From: Methylosinus sp. C49
GTDB taxonomy: Bacteria; Pseudomonadota; Alphaproteobacteria; Rhizobiales; Beijerinckiaceae
Length of the DNA: 64,000 nt
Assembly (NCBI RefSeq): GCF_009936375.1
Contig: NZ_AP022332.1
Location: 3,752,501 to 3,816,500 of the forward strand
Direction of reading: 5' to 3'
Shown: positions 35,737 through 44,759 of the stretch, in pieces
How positions within the stretch are numbered: the stretch's first letter is position 1
How the letters are laid out: each line of letters begins with the position of its first letter
The notes under the pieces: model-generated
Database searches by the model: none
Seen by the model: the letters and a program-made list of their open reading frames with translations, nothing else
Told to the model about the DNA's origin: nothing
Position numbers and translations under genes: made by a program

Positions 35737-37506
35737 ATGCGGGACACGGTAGAGAATTTCGAGGACCGGGCGCGGCTCGACGGCCGCATCGCGCTGGCGA
35801 TCGTCACTTTCGCCACGGCCTATGGGCTCGTCGCTCTGCTCGATCGCGTCGGCGCGCCGGAGCGGCTGGTGGCGCTGGTGTCGCCCTATTTCACAGTCGT
35901 CGCCCTCGCCGCGCTCGGCTTTCTGCTGCATTCGATGCGCGTGTCCTTCTATTATGCCGCGGGACGGGCGGCGCCGGCCGCCTATGTCGGCTTTGCGCAG
36001 GCGGCGCTGGTCACGGGCCTCGCGGCGCCTTTCGCGGCGCGGCTCACCGGCGCCGGCTCGCCGCTCGGCGTGACGCTCGGCCTGCTGCTGGGCGTCGCGC
36101 TCATCGGCGCGACGACCGGGCCGATGCTCCGCAAGACCGGCGCCTTCTCGTTGTCCGATCTGCTGGCGGCGCGCTTCTCGCGCATGGAGCCGCGGCTCGG
36201 CATGATCGCCGTCGCCGCGCTCACCTCGGCGATCGTGGCGCTCGCCGGCTATCAGACGGCGGTGGACGCGCTGGTCGGCTTCACCGGCGCGGGCCGACCC
36301 TTCGCGGCCTTCTTCATCGGCGCGGCGATTCTCCTCATCGCGGGACCGGGCGGCGTCGGCGGCGTGCTGTGGAGCGCCTGCGCCGCCGCCGGCGTGCTGG
36401 TCGCAGGCTTCGCTCTGCCGCAGATCGCCCTTATGGCGGAAGGCTTTCCGACGCCCTTGCCGCTCATCGGCGATCAGGCCGCCTGGAGCGAGGCGACGCG
36501 CATCATCCAGAATTGGCGGCTGGCCCGGCCGGCGCCGGTCGCGCTCGAGATCACCACCGCGCTCGGCTTGGCGCTCGGCCTGGCGACTCTCGCGCCCGCC
36601 CTCGCCCCATCGGTGGCGACGCGGGATGTCGCGGCGGCGCGGCGGGCCGGGATCGCGGCCATGTTCTGGACATTGACGGCGGCGGCGCTGGTCGCGGCGA
36701 CGGTCGCCTCCTCCGCGCTGATCGTCTCCAATGTCGCCGTCGGCCAGACGCCGGAACGGCTCCCCGAATCCATCTATTCGGCGAGCGCGCGCGGCCTGCT
36801 GCAGATTTGCGGCGCCAAGGCGGACGGCCCGGCGCAGGCGCGCGCCGCCTGCCTCGCCCGCAAGCTCGCGCCCGCCGCGCCGCTGCGGCCGGAGGATATT
36901 TCCGTGCGCGCGGAATATCTCATCGGCGCCCTGCCGCAATTGGCCAAGCTCGGCGCCGCGCTCAGCGGCCTCGTCGCCTCCGGCGTCATCGCCGTCGGCC
37001 TGGCGCTGGCGGCGGCCAGCCTGCACGCCTGCGCCGCCGCGGTCGGCCATGACGCGCTCTATCGCCTGCGCGCCGAATCGGCGCTGACCAGCCGGCGCCT
37101 CGCCATCACGCGGCTGGCGCTGGTCGGCGTCACCGCGCTCGGCTCGGCGACGAGCGCGGCCAACGCCATAGACGCCCGCACTCTGGTCGGCATGGCGCTG
37201 GCGCTGTCGGCGGCGGGCTTCGTTCCGCTGATCGGCCTCGCGCTGTTTGCGCGCGCGCAAGACCGCGATGCGATGGCCGGCCAATTGGCCGGCGTCGCGA
37301 CAATGGCGGTGACGCTGATCGTCGATTCTGCGCCGCCGGACATAGAGCAACTCGCCTGGGCCGGACTCTGCGGCGCCGTCGCCGGGCTGCTCGCCGGCGG
37401 CGTTTCGGCGCAGGCTTTCTCGAGAGAGACTCCACAATCACGTAGTTTCGTAGAAGAGATTTTACGCGGCGACGGCAATGTGCTACATCTCGATAAAGGA
37501 GCCTGA
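35737..37506 (+). CDS. Sodium:solute symporter family (SSS) transporter, divergent
   Basis: The 589-residue protein has about thirteen predicted membrane helices and resembles the ActP-like branch of the SSS family: FYYAAGRAAPAAYVGFAQAA in the second and third helices, AFSLSDLLAARFSR after helix four. It would take up an organic acid or similar solute with sodium. A soluble insertion of about 60 residues near 340-400 lacks clear counterparts. GGAGGAGG precedes the ATG. No small DUF485/DUF4212 partner gene is adjacent, as is often seen with such carriers, so the substrate is unknown. Confidence 0.7.
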   Translation: MRDTVENFEDRARLDGRIALAIVTFATAYGLVALLDRVGAPERLVALVSPYFTVVALAALGFLLHSMRVSFYYAAGRAAPAAYVGFAQAALVTGLAAPFAARLTGAGSPLGVTLGLLLGVALIGATTGPMLRKTGAFSLSDLLAARFSRMEPRLGMIAVAALTSAIVALAGYQTAVDALVGFTGAGRPFAAFFIGAAILLIAGPGGVGGVLWSACAAAGVLVAGFALPQIALMAEGFPTPLPLIGDQAAWSEATRIIQNWRLARPAPVALEITTALGLALGLATLAPALAPSVATRDVAAARRAGIAAMFWTLTAAALVAATVASSALIVSNVAVGQTPERLPESIYSASARGLLQICGAKADGPAQARAACLARKLAPAAPLRPEDISVRAEYLIGALPQLAKLGAALSGLVASGVIAVGLALAAASLHACAAAVGHDALYRLRAESALTSRRLAITRLALVGVTALGSATSAANAIDARTLVGMALALSAAGFVPLIGLALFARAQDRDAMAGQLAGVATMAVTLIVDSAPPDIEQLAWAGLCGAVAGLLAGGVSAQAFSRETPQSRSFVEEILRGDGNVLHLDKGA

Positions 37507-37547
37507 GATGCAATATTCTGTCGAATCGCTGTGAGAAGAAGCTGACA

Positions 37548-39155
37548 ATGGTGAAAAAGCATAATTCGAGTAAAAATGTCAGCATCGTTGCGAGAGAAAG
37601 CTCTGAGTTGCCTGCAGATACGGCCTATATCGAAGATCGCCGCAAGAGATTTATAACGATAGGCGGCTGCTCTACTTACGAGAGCGGCATCAGGCTGAAT
37701 GAAGGTCTTTTCCAATCGCGCGGACATTTGTGGCGCCGCCCGACGATCTCTCTAGTCGCCGATCCGATCGAGAAGATCGACTCCCGCTTCTCCTGCCTGC
37801 CGCCGCAATTCCTGACCTATCTCGTCAATGACGCGAAAAAGCTGCATCTGCAGAATCTTCTGGAGACCGACGCCGAAGTGTTGGTCTTCGACATAACGCG
37901 CGATCTGCGTAGCGGCGTCGTCGCTCTTAGCGAGACGCAATTCGTCATCGATCCGCTCGAGGGCATCAATATTCTCGAGGGACTGACGCCGGAGACGATG
38001 AATCAGGAGGTCTTCGACAAGGTCTTCAAAGGCGGCGAGCGCATTTCCTTCCACGCCAATTGGGCGCGGTTCTTCCCGCTGTGGAAGCGCGCCTTCGCGC
38101 GATCGATCGAGATATTGTCGAAGAAGTTTTCACGACTCGTGCTGCTCGAGCACTATTTCACCTGCAAGGTGAACGGCGTCCCCTACACTTATGACTTCGC
38201 GCCCGGAGCCGCGGAGATGGCGAATATCGCGCTCGAGAAAATGTATGATTTCGCGCGAAGCTTCGACTGCGTGTCCTTCGTCTCGCTGCCGCGCAAGCTG
38301 TTCATCACCGGCCGCGAGGCGCCGTGGGGCGGGCCGAGCGACACGCATTACTTGCCAGAGGTCTATCTTCTCTACGCCGAGAAGACCGCGCAGCTGCTCT
38401 TTCCCGACCGCGAGGACGGCAGCCGCGCCATCATCGATCAGCTCTTCCTCCGGGCGGCGGAGCGCGATGATCTGATCCTGCAGATTCAGGCCCTCACCGC
38501 AGAGCGCGACCAGCTGGCGACAGACAACGCCGCTTTCGCCGCCGCGCGCGACGCGGCGCTGGCGGAGCGAGACGAGATGCGCGCGCGGCTCGAAGGCGCG
38601 GCCGACGACACGCTCACGCCCCGCGACGATCATGCCGCCACCGCCGCGGAGAATGACGCCGATCTCGTCGAGCAAGTAAGCGCGACGATCGAGACGAGAG
38701 TGATAAGAGCCGAGCGCGACGCCGCCCTAGCGGAGAAGGCCGCGGCCGTCGCCGAGCGCGCTCTCGCTCTCTATGAGAGAGAGGCGATGCGAAGGGAGCG
38801 CGACGCCGCGGTCGTGGACCGTGATCGCATCCTCGGCGAAAACGCCGCCATGGCCGCCGAATGGAGCAAGGAAGCTCACGAGAAGGAGGCGATGCGCGCG
38901 GAGCGCGACAAGGCCGTCGCCGACGCCCACGCCTTCGCGGCCGATCGCGATCGCGTCCTTGCCGAAAGCGCCGCCTTGCTCGTCGAGCGCGATCGGGCGT
39001 CCGGCGAGATCGACGAGATCATCGGACAGCTCGAAGCCGCTCTCGCGCATAGCGAGGAGCTCGCCGCCGAGCGCGACCGCCTCGCCGCCGAGAAGGCCGC
39101 GCTCATCTCCGAGCGCGACGACGCCCGCAGAAGGAGCCTCGTGGACGCCCAGTGA
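37548..39155 (+). CDS. DUF6270-like protein with long C-terminal coiled coil
   Basis: The 535-residue protein starts with a domain of about 290 residues that resembles DUF6270, a family with an SGNH-hydrolase-like start (here FITIGGCSTYESGIR near residue 35). It contains a matching late WGGPSDTHYLPEVY segment with the Asp-x-His typical of the end of such folds. From residue about 300 to the end the sequence becomes a highly charged coiled coil built from about a dozen AERD/VERD-like units with many Ala and Glu. The first 150 bases of the gene are less GC-rich than the neighbours. Function unknown; relatives sit in surface polysaccharide loci. Confidence 0.65.
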   Translation: MVKKHNSSKNVSIVARESSELPADTAYIEDRRKRFITIGGCSTYESGIRLNEGLFQSRGHLWRRPTISLVADPIEKIDSRFSCLPPQFLTYLVNDAKKLHLQNLLETDAEVLVFDITRDLRSGVVALSETQFVIDPLEGINILEGLTPETMNQEVFDKVFKGGERISFHANWARFFPLWKRAFARSIEILSKKFSRLVLLEHYFTCKVNGVPYTYDFAPGAAEMANIALEKMYDFARSFDCVSFVSLPRKLFITGREAPWGGPSDTHYLPEVYLLYAEKTAQLLFPDREDGSRAIIDQLFLRAAERDDLILQIQALTAERDQLATDNAAFAAARDAALAERDEMRARLEGAADDTLTPRDDHAATAAENDADLVEQVSATIETRVIRAERDAALAEKAAAVAERALALYEREAMRRERDAAVVDRDRILGENAAMAAEWSKEAHEKEAMRAERDKAVADAHAFAADRDRVLAESAALLVERDRASGEIDEIIGQLEAALAHSEELAAERDRLAAEKAALISERDDARRRSLVDAQ

Positions 39156-39213
39156 CGCCCAGTGACGCAGCGAGAGCCCCCGGCAGGGAGAGCTCTCTAT
39201 CCTTCCCGCTCGT

Positions 39214-39225
39214 TTCTGCTATAAG
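39214..39225 (+). promoter_or_regulatory. Candidate sigma-70 -10 element for rpsO
   Basis: TTCTGCTATAAG lies about 115 bases before the rpsO start, leaving a leader long enough for S15 autoregulation. The same 12-mer precedes the DUF815 gene at 20789. The -35 region is not clear. Confidence 0.4.
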
Positions 39226-39339
39226 CCCCTCGCGCGCCCGGTTTTCCGGGCGGCTCCGCTCGCGGCGACCCTCGCTGGACGACATCCCGGCCCCGGCCGC
39301 GGCCCGCGGACCCACACCAGACCAGAAAAGGACCGACCG

Positions 39340-39609
39340 ATGTCGATCACTGCGGAGCGCAAGCAGGCGCTCATCAAGGAATATGCGACCAAGCCGGACG
39401 ACACCGGCTCGCCCGAGGTTCAGGTTGCGATCCTCACCGAGCGCATCACCAATCTGACCGAGCACTTCAAGACCCATGTGAAGGACAATCATTCGCGTCG
39501 CGGTCTCTTGAAGCTCGTGTCGCAGCGTCGCCAGCTGCTCGACTATGTGAAGTCGAGAGACGAGCCGCGCTATCGCTCCATCATCGAGCGTCTCGGCATT
39601 CGTCGCTGA
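39340..39609 (+). CDS. rpsO: 30S ribosomal protein S15
   Basis: The 89-residue protein is a canonical S15: [45 protein letters not shown] and the terminal [12 protein letters not shown]. It binds the central domain of 16S rRNA early in 30S assembly. AAGGA precedes the ATG. rpsO followed by pnp is the conserved bacterial order; here 373 bases separate them. Confidence 0.98.
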   Translation: MSITAERKQALIKEYATKPDDTGSPEVQVAILTERITNLTEHFKTHVKDNHSRRGLLKLVSQRRQLLDYVKSRDEPRYRSIIERLGIRR

Positions 39610-39982
39610 GCCTGCGCCGCTGAGCCTGCGCGCGTTCCTCGGACGCGCCTCGAAAGAGCGTCGAGAGAATGCGAGATCGCGGTCCGCCGCGATTTCGCGT
39701 ATGAAAAAACGGTTCGGCCGAACGATTCGGCCGGTTCATTGCCGGAAGGGATGCGCGAAAGGGCGGCCCTTCCAGAGTTCGGCGGACGGCATGGGGCCGC
39801 GCCGCCGCCCCTCGGCAGATCGTCATGGCAGGATCGCCGGACGCTGAGGCGAGGATCTTTCGAAGCGTTCGCGGCTTCGCGTCTTTGAAAATCCCCGCCC
39901 CACAGCCTCTCGCCGTCTTGCCCATGACGCCTCGCCAAGCCGACGCGCAACATGGCGCGTCATGAGAGAAAGACGAAAAGAC
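39610..39982. other. 373-bp rpsO-pnp intergenic region with hairpins
   Basis: Two clean hairpins are visible. ATCGCGG and its complement lie at 39676-39693 with a TCCG loop, and CGGCCGAA and its complement at 39715-39733 with a CGA loop. In enteric bacteria this interval holds a terminator, the pnp promoter and an RNase III-cut hairpin used for PNPase autoregulation. These hairpins are candidates for the same role, inferred from position only. No extra gene is seen. Confidence 0.5.
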
Positions 39983-42130
39983 ATGTTCCAAATCCATCGC
40001 GAAGAGCTCGACTGGGCGGGCCGCAAGCTGATCCTCGAGACCGGCAAGATCGCCCGCCAGGCGGACGGCGCCGTTTTCGCCAGCTGGGGCGAGACCACTG
40101 TGCTCGCGACCGTCGTCTCCGCCAAGGCGCCCAAGCCCGGCCAGGACTTCTTTCCGCTGACGGTGAATTACCAGGAGAAAGCCTTCGCCGCCGGCCGTAT
40201 TCCGGGCGGCTATTTCAAGCGCGAAGGCCGCCCCAGCGAGCGCGAGACGCTGGTCTCCCGCCTCATCGACCGGCCGATCCGCCCCTTGTTCCCGGACGGC
40301 TATCGCAATGACACGCAGGTCATCGTGACGGTGCTGAGCCACGATCTCGAGAATGACCCGGATATTCTCGCCATGGTCGCGGCTTCGGCGGCGCTGACGC
40401 TCTCGGGCATTCCCTTCATGGGGCCGATCGGCGGCGCCCGCGTCGGCTATATCAACGGCCAGCTCAAGCTCAATCCGACGATCGAGGAGATGAAGCTCTC
40501 GGGCCTCGATCTCGTCGTCGCCGGCACGTCGGACGCCGTGCTGATGGTGGAATCGGAGGCGCAGGAGCTGTCCGAGGATCTGATGCTCGAGGCGGTGATG
40601 ACCGGCCATCGCGGCTTCCAGCCGGTGATCGACGCGATCATCCGTCTCGCCGAGCGCGCCGCCAAGGATCCGCGCGACCTCAATGTCGCCGACAAGACCG
40701 AGGTCAACGCCGCCGTCGCCGCCATCGCCGAGACGGAGCTGCGCGCCGCCTATAAGATCACGGTGAAGCAGGATCGCTACGCCGCCGTGGACGCGGTGAA
40801 GGCCAAGGTCTTCGCCGGCCTGCTGCCGGAAGGCGGCGAGGCGAAATTCTCCAAGGAGCATGTCGCCGAGGCCTTCCACGATCTGCAGGCCAAGGTCGTG
40901 CGCTGGAACATTCTCGACGACGGCATTCGCATCGACGGCCGCGACGTGAAGACCGTGCGACCGATCGTCGCCGAGGTGGGCGTGCTGCCGCGCGCGCATG
41001 GCTCCGCTCTGTTCACCCGCGGCGAGACGCAGGCGCTGGTCGTCGCGACGCTCGGCACCGGCGAGGACGAGCAATTCGTCGACTCGCTCGAGGGAACCTA
41101 TAAGGAGCGCTTCCTGCTCCACTACAACTTCCCTCCCTACTCCGTCGGCGAGACGGGCCGCATGGGCTCCCCCGGCCGCCGCGAGATCGGCCATGGCAAG
41201 CTCGCCTGGCGCGCCATCCGCCCGATGCTGCCGGCGGCCGCCGAATTCCCCTACACGCTGCGCGTCGTCTCGGAGATCACCGAGTCCAACGGCTCCTCGT
41301 CCATGGCCACCGTCTGCGGCTCCTCGCTGGCGCTGATGGACGCGGGCGTGCCGCTGAAGAAGCCGACGGCCGGCATCGCCATGGGCCTCATCCTCGAGGG
41401 CGCGCGCTTCGCCGTTCTCTCCGACATTCTCGGCGACGAGGATCATCTCGGCGACATGGACTTCAAGGTGGCGGGCACGTCGGACGGCGTCACCTCGCTG
41501 CAGATGGACATCAAGATCGCCGGCATCACGGAAGAGATCATGCGCGTGGCGCTGGGCCAGGCGCGTGAGGGCCGTCTGCATATTCTCGGCGAGATGGCCA
41601 AGGCGCTCACCACCTCGCGCGCCGAGCTCGGCGAGTTCGCGCCGCGCATCGAGACGCTGAAGATCGCCACCGACAAGATCCGCGAGGTGATCGGCACCGG
41701 CGGCAAGGTCATTCGCGAGATCGTCGAGAAGACCGGCGCCAAGATCAACATCGAGGACGACGGCACGGTGAAGGTCGCCTCCTCCGACGGCAACTCCATC
41801 AAGGCGGCGATCAATTGGATCAAGTCCATCGCCTCGGACCCCGAGGTCGGCCAGATCTATGAGGGAACCGTGGTGAAGACCGCCGACTTCGGCGCCTTCG
41901 TCAATTTCTTCGGCGCCAAGGACGGCCTCGTTCACATCTCGCAGCTCTCCAAGCAGCGCGTGAACAAGACCACCGACGTGGTGAAGGAAGGCGACAAGGT
42001 GAAGGTGAAGCTGCTCGGCTTCGACGATCGCGGCAAGGTGCGCCTCTCCATGCGCGTCGTCGACCAGCAGACCGGCGAGGACCTCGAGGCCAAGGAAAAG
42101 GCCGAGGCCGCCAACGCCGCCAGCGAGTGA
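39983..42130 (+). CDS. pnp: Polyribonucleotide nucleotidyltransferase (PNPase)
   Basis: PNPase is the 3'-5' phosphorolytic exoribonuclease of the RNA degradosome. The 715-residue protein has the two RNase PH domains ([31 protein letters not shown]; second core with [11 protein letters not shown] and [17 protein letters not shown]), the KH domain ([11 protein letters not shown]) near residue 565 and a C-terminal S1 domain ([20 protein letters not shown]). I chose ATG 39983 because alphaproteobacterial PNPases start MFDIHREE-like; the frame from 39962 adds seven residues. Confidence 0.98.
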   Translation: MFQIHREELDWAGRKLILETGKIARQADGAVFASWGETTVLATVVSAKAPKPGQDFFPLTVNYQEKAFAAGRIPGGYFKREGRPSERETLVSRLIDRPIRPLFPDGYRNDTQVIVTVLSHDLENDPDILAMVAASAALTLSGIPFMGPIGGARVGYINGQLKLNPTIEEMKLSGLDLVVAGTSDAVLMVESEAQELSEDLMLEAVMTGHRGFQPVIDAIIRLAERAAKDPRDLNVADKTEVNAAVAAIAETELRAAYKITVKQDRYAAVDAVKAKVFAGLLPEGGEAKFSKEHVAEAFHDLQAKVVRWNILDDGIRIDGRDVKTVRPIVAEVGVLPRAHGSALFTRGETQALVVATLGTGEDEQFVDSLEGTYKERFLLHYNFPPYSVGETGRMGSPGRREIGHGKLAWRAIRPMLPAAAEFPYTLRVVSEITESNGSSSMATVCGSSLALMDAGVPLKKPTAGIAMGLILEGARFAVLSDILGDEDHLGDMDFKVAGTSDGVTSLQMDIKIAGITEEIMRVALGQAREGRLHILGEMAKALTTSRAELGEFAPRIETLKIATDKIREVIGTGGKVIREIVEKTGAKINIEDDGTVKVASSDGNSIKAAINWIKSIASDPEVGQIYEGTVVKTADFGAFVNFFGAKDGLVHISQLSKQRVNKTTDVVKEGDKVKVKLLGFDDRGKVRLSMRVVDQQTGEDLEAKEKAEAANAASE

Positions 42131-42150
42131 CGGCTCATCGGATAGAAACG

Positions 42151-42280
42151 GGAGCGCCCCTCCCTCACCCTCCCCCGCTTTCGCGGGAGAGGGAGGCGGC
42201 CGGCGTCACGCGAAATCTCGATGACGCGCCAGCGACCCCCTCTCCCGCGAAAGCGGGGGAGGGCTGGGGAGGGGGCTCCC
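42151..42280. repeat. Long palindromic repeat behind pnp
   Basis: Arms of about 44 bases (42151-42194 and 42237-42280) are nearly perfect reverse complements centred on CCCCCGCTTTCGCGGGAGAG. The loop of about 42 bases has a small inverted repeat of its own (GCGTCA/TGACGC). It follows the pnp stop by 20 bases and could terminate or stabilise the transcript. Its C/G-rich arms recall the element behind metH (CTTCTCCCGC), suggesting a related family. Confidence 0.7.
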
Positions 42281-42328
42281 CTAGAATTTCAGCCTCGAGA
42301 TAATGTCGTTGCGGACAGGAGCTCCCGC

Positions 42329-42898
42329 ATGTTTCGTCGCTTCGCTGCATGCGCGGCTCTTGTCCTCGCCGCCTCCCCCGTCATCGCCGAGACCGCGCCA
42401 CTGGAGCGCATACTCTCCGCGACGCCGATCTATCTCTCCGATGGCGGCGGCCGTGATCTCGCCGTGCTCGTCGACAATCTCGACACTGGCGCCGATCTCT
42501 ATGTCTATCTCGGGCTCGATCAAGACGCTCTGCGCGCCGGGGCCAAGCCGGCCTTCGTGAAGAAGAACGCCGCCTGGAATGGCGGCATGGCCGGCCAGCA
42601 TCCTTCGCTGGCGGTGAGCGACAAGGGCTCGCTGCTGATCAAATCCGAGAATGATTCGATTGGCCGCGACCGTTGGAGCGAGACTTTGACGGTCATCCGC
42701 CGCAATGGCGCGCTCATCGTCGCCGGCTTCACCTATGCGGCGCGCGACACGCTCGACCCCAATGTCGGCGGAAACTGCGACCTCAATTTCCTCGCGGGCA
42801 AGGGAAGCCGCAACGGCAAGAAGGTGGAGATAAAGGCGCAGACCATTCCGCTGGCCGATTGGTCGGAGGACAAGCTTCCGAAAGAGTGCAAATTCTAG
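42329..42898 (+). CDS. Secreted hypothetical protein
   Basis: The 189-residue protein has a signal peptide (FRRFAACAALVLAASPVIAE, cleavage after VIA). The mature part is about 170 residues with no family I recognise. It has a WSETLTVIRRNGALIVAGFTY core and two late cysteines (GGNCDLN and the C-terminal ECKF) that could form a disulfide. AGGAG lies nine bases before the ATG at 42329; a longer frame from 42221 runs through the palindromic repeat and is not credible. It is followed after 54 bases by the CHAT-like gene in the same direction. Confidence 0.75.
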   Translation: MFRRFAACAALVLAASPVIAETAPLERILSATPIYLSDGGGRDLAVLVDNLDTGADLYVYLGLDQDALRAGAKPAFVKKNAAWNGGMAGQHPSLAVSDKGSLLIKSENDSIGRDRWSETLTVIRRNGALIVAGFTYAARDTLDPNVGGNCDLNFLAGKGSRNGKKVEIKAQTIPLADWSEDKLPKECKF

Positions 42899-42952
42899 AG
42901 CCGGCCCCTATCGCCTCGCTTCATCTGGGAAGGCCGAGCGTGAAGGCGAAAC

Positions 42953-43513
42953 ATGCTCGTCGACGAGAAATACTTTGCTCCGAAAACGCCGGCCTCGGTC
43001 ATCGCCGTGGGCGATGCTTTCGAAGCGCTGCTGATTCGATCGATGCTCGAAAGCCTCGGCGCGGCTGTGCTCTTGCACCTCGTCGGGACGCCGGAAGATT
43101 TCCTGCTCACGCTCGAGCGGAAAGAACATGATCCGAAACTCGTCGTCATCTGCGGACACGGCGACAAAAACGGCTTGGTGTTCGGCGATTATGGCGATGG
43201 CGTAGACGTCGGCGCGCTCGTCGACGGCTCGCTGCCGGCGACCGCCATCGCAAAGCGCGCCCGAATGCCGGGAGCGATCGTCGTCAGCACGGCCTGCCTG
43301 ACCGGCGATGCGGCTTTTGCGAAGGCCTTCCTCGAAGCGGGCGCCGCCGCCTATATCGCGCCAGCGGACTGTCCCGACGCCTCGGACGCCGCGCTCTTCG
43401 TTCACTATTTGCTTCATTCTCTGCTGAGGCGAGGCCTGTCCCCGGAACGGGCCTTCGACCGAGCGCGCCACGCCGATCCGGCCTTGGACATGTTCCGGCT
43501 GCACAAGCCCTGA
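42953..43513 (+). CDS. Small CHAT/caspase-fold protein (putative cysteine peptidase)
   Basis: The 186-residue protein has the layout of a CHAT (caspase-like) domain and little else. A hydrophobic strand ends in the catalytic-type His (VVICGHGDKNG, His69), and a second strand ends in the Cys (IVVSTACLTG, Cys115). It is followed by FAKAFLEAGAAAYIAP and the closing helical segment ending SPERAFDRARHADP, the order seen in CHAT domains. No signal peptide, TPR or effector domain is attached. CHAT peptidases usually occur in larger proteins or with gasdermin, Csx or TPR partners. Here the neighbours are a secreted protein and hisZ, so its target is unknown. The assignment rests on motifs only. Confidence 0.6.
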   Translation: MLVDEKYFAPKTPASVIAVGDAFEALLIRSMLESLGAAVLLHLVGTPEDFLLTLERKEHDPKLVVICGHGDKNGLVFGDYGDGVDVGALVDGSLPATAIAKRARMPGAIVVSTACLTGDAAFAKAFLEAGAAAYIAPADCPDASDAALFVHYLLHSLLRRGLSPERAFDRARHADPALDMFRLHKP

Positions 43514-43619
43514 TCCGAGGCGGCTACCGCCGCCCGCTTCATTCACCCTCCCTCCCGAAAGCGGATGCGAATGTCATCCGCCCTTGCTAAGGAAGGGCCG
43601 CAAGAGAGGGACTAGAGGC

Positions 43620-44759
43620 GTGAACGAGGCGGCGAAAACCGATTTATCGAGCGGCGACGCTCTCGGCGCGATATTGGCGTCGTTTCAGCGCGCGGGCTTT
43701 GCCCGCTGCGAGCCGAAGATATTGCAGCCGGCCGGCGTCTTCCTCGACCGCTCGGGCGAGGATTTCCGCGGCCGTCTCTATCTGACCAGCGACGCCGCCG
43801 GCGACGACGTCTGCCTGCGGCCGGAATATACGATCCCCGTCTGCCTCGCCTATCTCGCCTCGGCCACGGCGGGGGCGCCCGCCTCCTTCGCCTATGGCGG
43901 CACTGTGTTCCGCTTTCCCGCCGAGGGCGAGACGGGCAGCGGCGAGCTGTTGCAGGCCGGGCTCGAGAGCTTCGGCCGCGACGATCGCGAAGCCGCCGAC
44001 GCCGAGATTCTCGCCGCCGCCCTCGAGGCCGCCTCCGCGGCCGATGGCGGGGCGCTGCATGTGGAGACCGGCGACGCCGGCCTCGTCTCCACCTTTCTGG
44101 ATCGGCTCGATCTGCCGCCCGCCTGGCGTCGGCGTCTCGAGACGGGACACGCCCGCGGCGAGTCGCTGTCGCAGATTTTCGCCCCGCCGGCCAATGGCAA
44201 GGAGCACGCCGGGGTGCTCGCCGCGCTCGAGAAGGTCGACGCCAAGGAGGCGCGCGCGCTCGTCGAGGATCTTCTGTCCATCGCCGGCATTTCGCCGGTC
44301 GGCGGCCGCAGCGCCGGGGAGATCGCCGAGCGCTTTCTGGATCAGGCCGCGCTCGCCGGCGGCGCCGGAGTGAGCGCTGAAAAACATGCGCTGGTCGATG
44401 CTTTTTTCGCCGTGCAGGGGCAGATCGACGAGGCCTCCGCCGCGCTGCGCACGCTCGCGAAGGACGCGTCTCTCGATCTGACCGCGGCGCTCGACTCGCT
44501 CGACACGCGCTCGGGCTTTCTCGCGGCGCGCGGCGTCGATCTCGATCGCGTGCGCTTCTCCGCGAGCTTCGCCCGCCGGCTCGACTATTACTCGGGCTTC
44601 GTCTTCGAGGCGCGGCGCGAGCCCGCCGGCCCGGCGCTCATCGGCGGCGGGCGCTATGATCGCCTGCTGAAGACGCTGGGCGCGAAACAGGACATCCCCG
44701 CTGTCGGCGCGGCCATATGGGTCGACCGGCTGACGGCGCGCAAAGGAAGCGCGGCATGA
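43620..44759 (+). CDS. hisZ: ATP phosphoribosyltransferase regulatory subunit
   Basis: HisZ is a histidyl-tRNA synthetase paralogue that assembles with HisG and carries the histidine feedback site. The 379-residue protein shows the class II core: [30 protein letters not shown], and the late [13 protein letters not shown] plus GGGRYDRLL. There is no anticodon-binding domain, which distinguishes it from HisS. I chose GTG 43620 because GAGAGGG precedes it at a good distance; the TTG at 43584 would add twelve basic residues. Its stop overlaps the hisG start (ATGA). Confidence 0.94.
   Translation: MNEAAKTDLSSGDALGAILASFQRAGFARCEPKILQPAGVFLDRSGEDFRGRLYLTSDAAGDDVCLRPEYTIPVCLAYLASATAGAPASFAYGGTVFRFPAEGETGSGELLQAGLESFGRDDREAADAEILAAALEAASAADGGALHVETGDAGLVSTFLDRLDLPPAWRRRLETGHARGESLSQIFAPPANGKEHAGVLAALEKVDAKEARALVEDLLSIAGISPVGGRSAGEIAERFLDQAALAGGAGVSAEKHALVDAFFAVQGQIDEASAALRTLAKDASLDLTAALDSLDTRSGFLAARGVDLDRVRFSASFARRLDYYSGFVFEARREPAGPALIGGGRYDRLLKTLGAKQDIPAVGAAIWVDRLTARKGSAA

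Noticed and set aside
34819-37437. An 872-codon minus-strand frame joining the rhodanese-ankyrin gene to upstream sequence
   Set aside because: Only its last 265 codons have domains and a ribosome-binding site; the rest is antisense to the symporter gene.
37548-39155. Phage or secretion-system tail protein based on the repetitive C-terminus
   Set aside because: No other phage or secretion genes lie nearby, and the N-terminal domain fits DUF6270 better.
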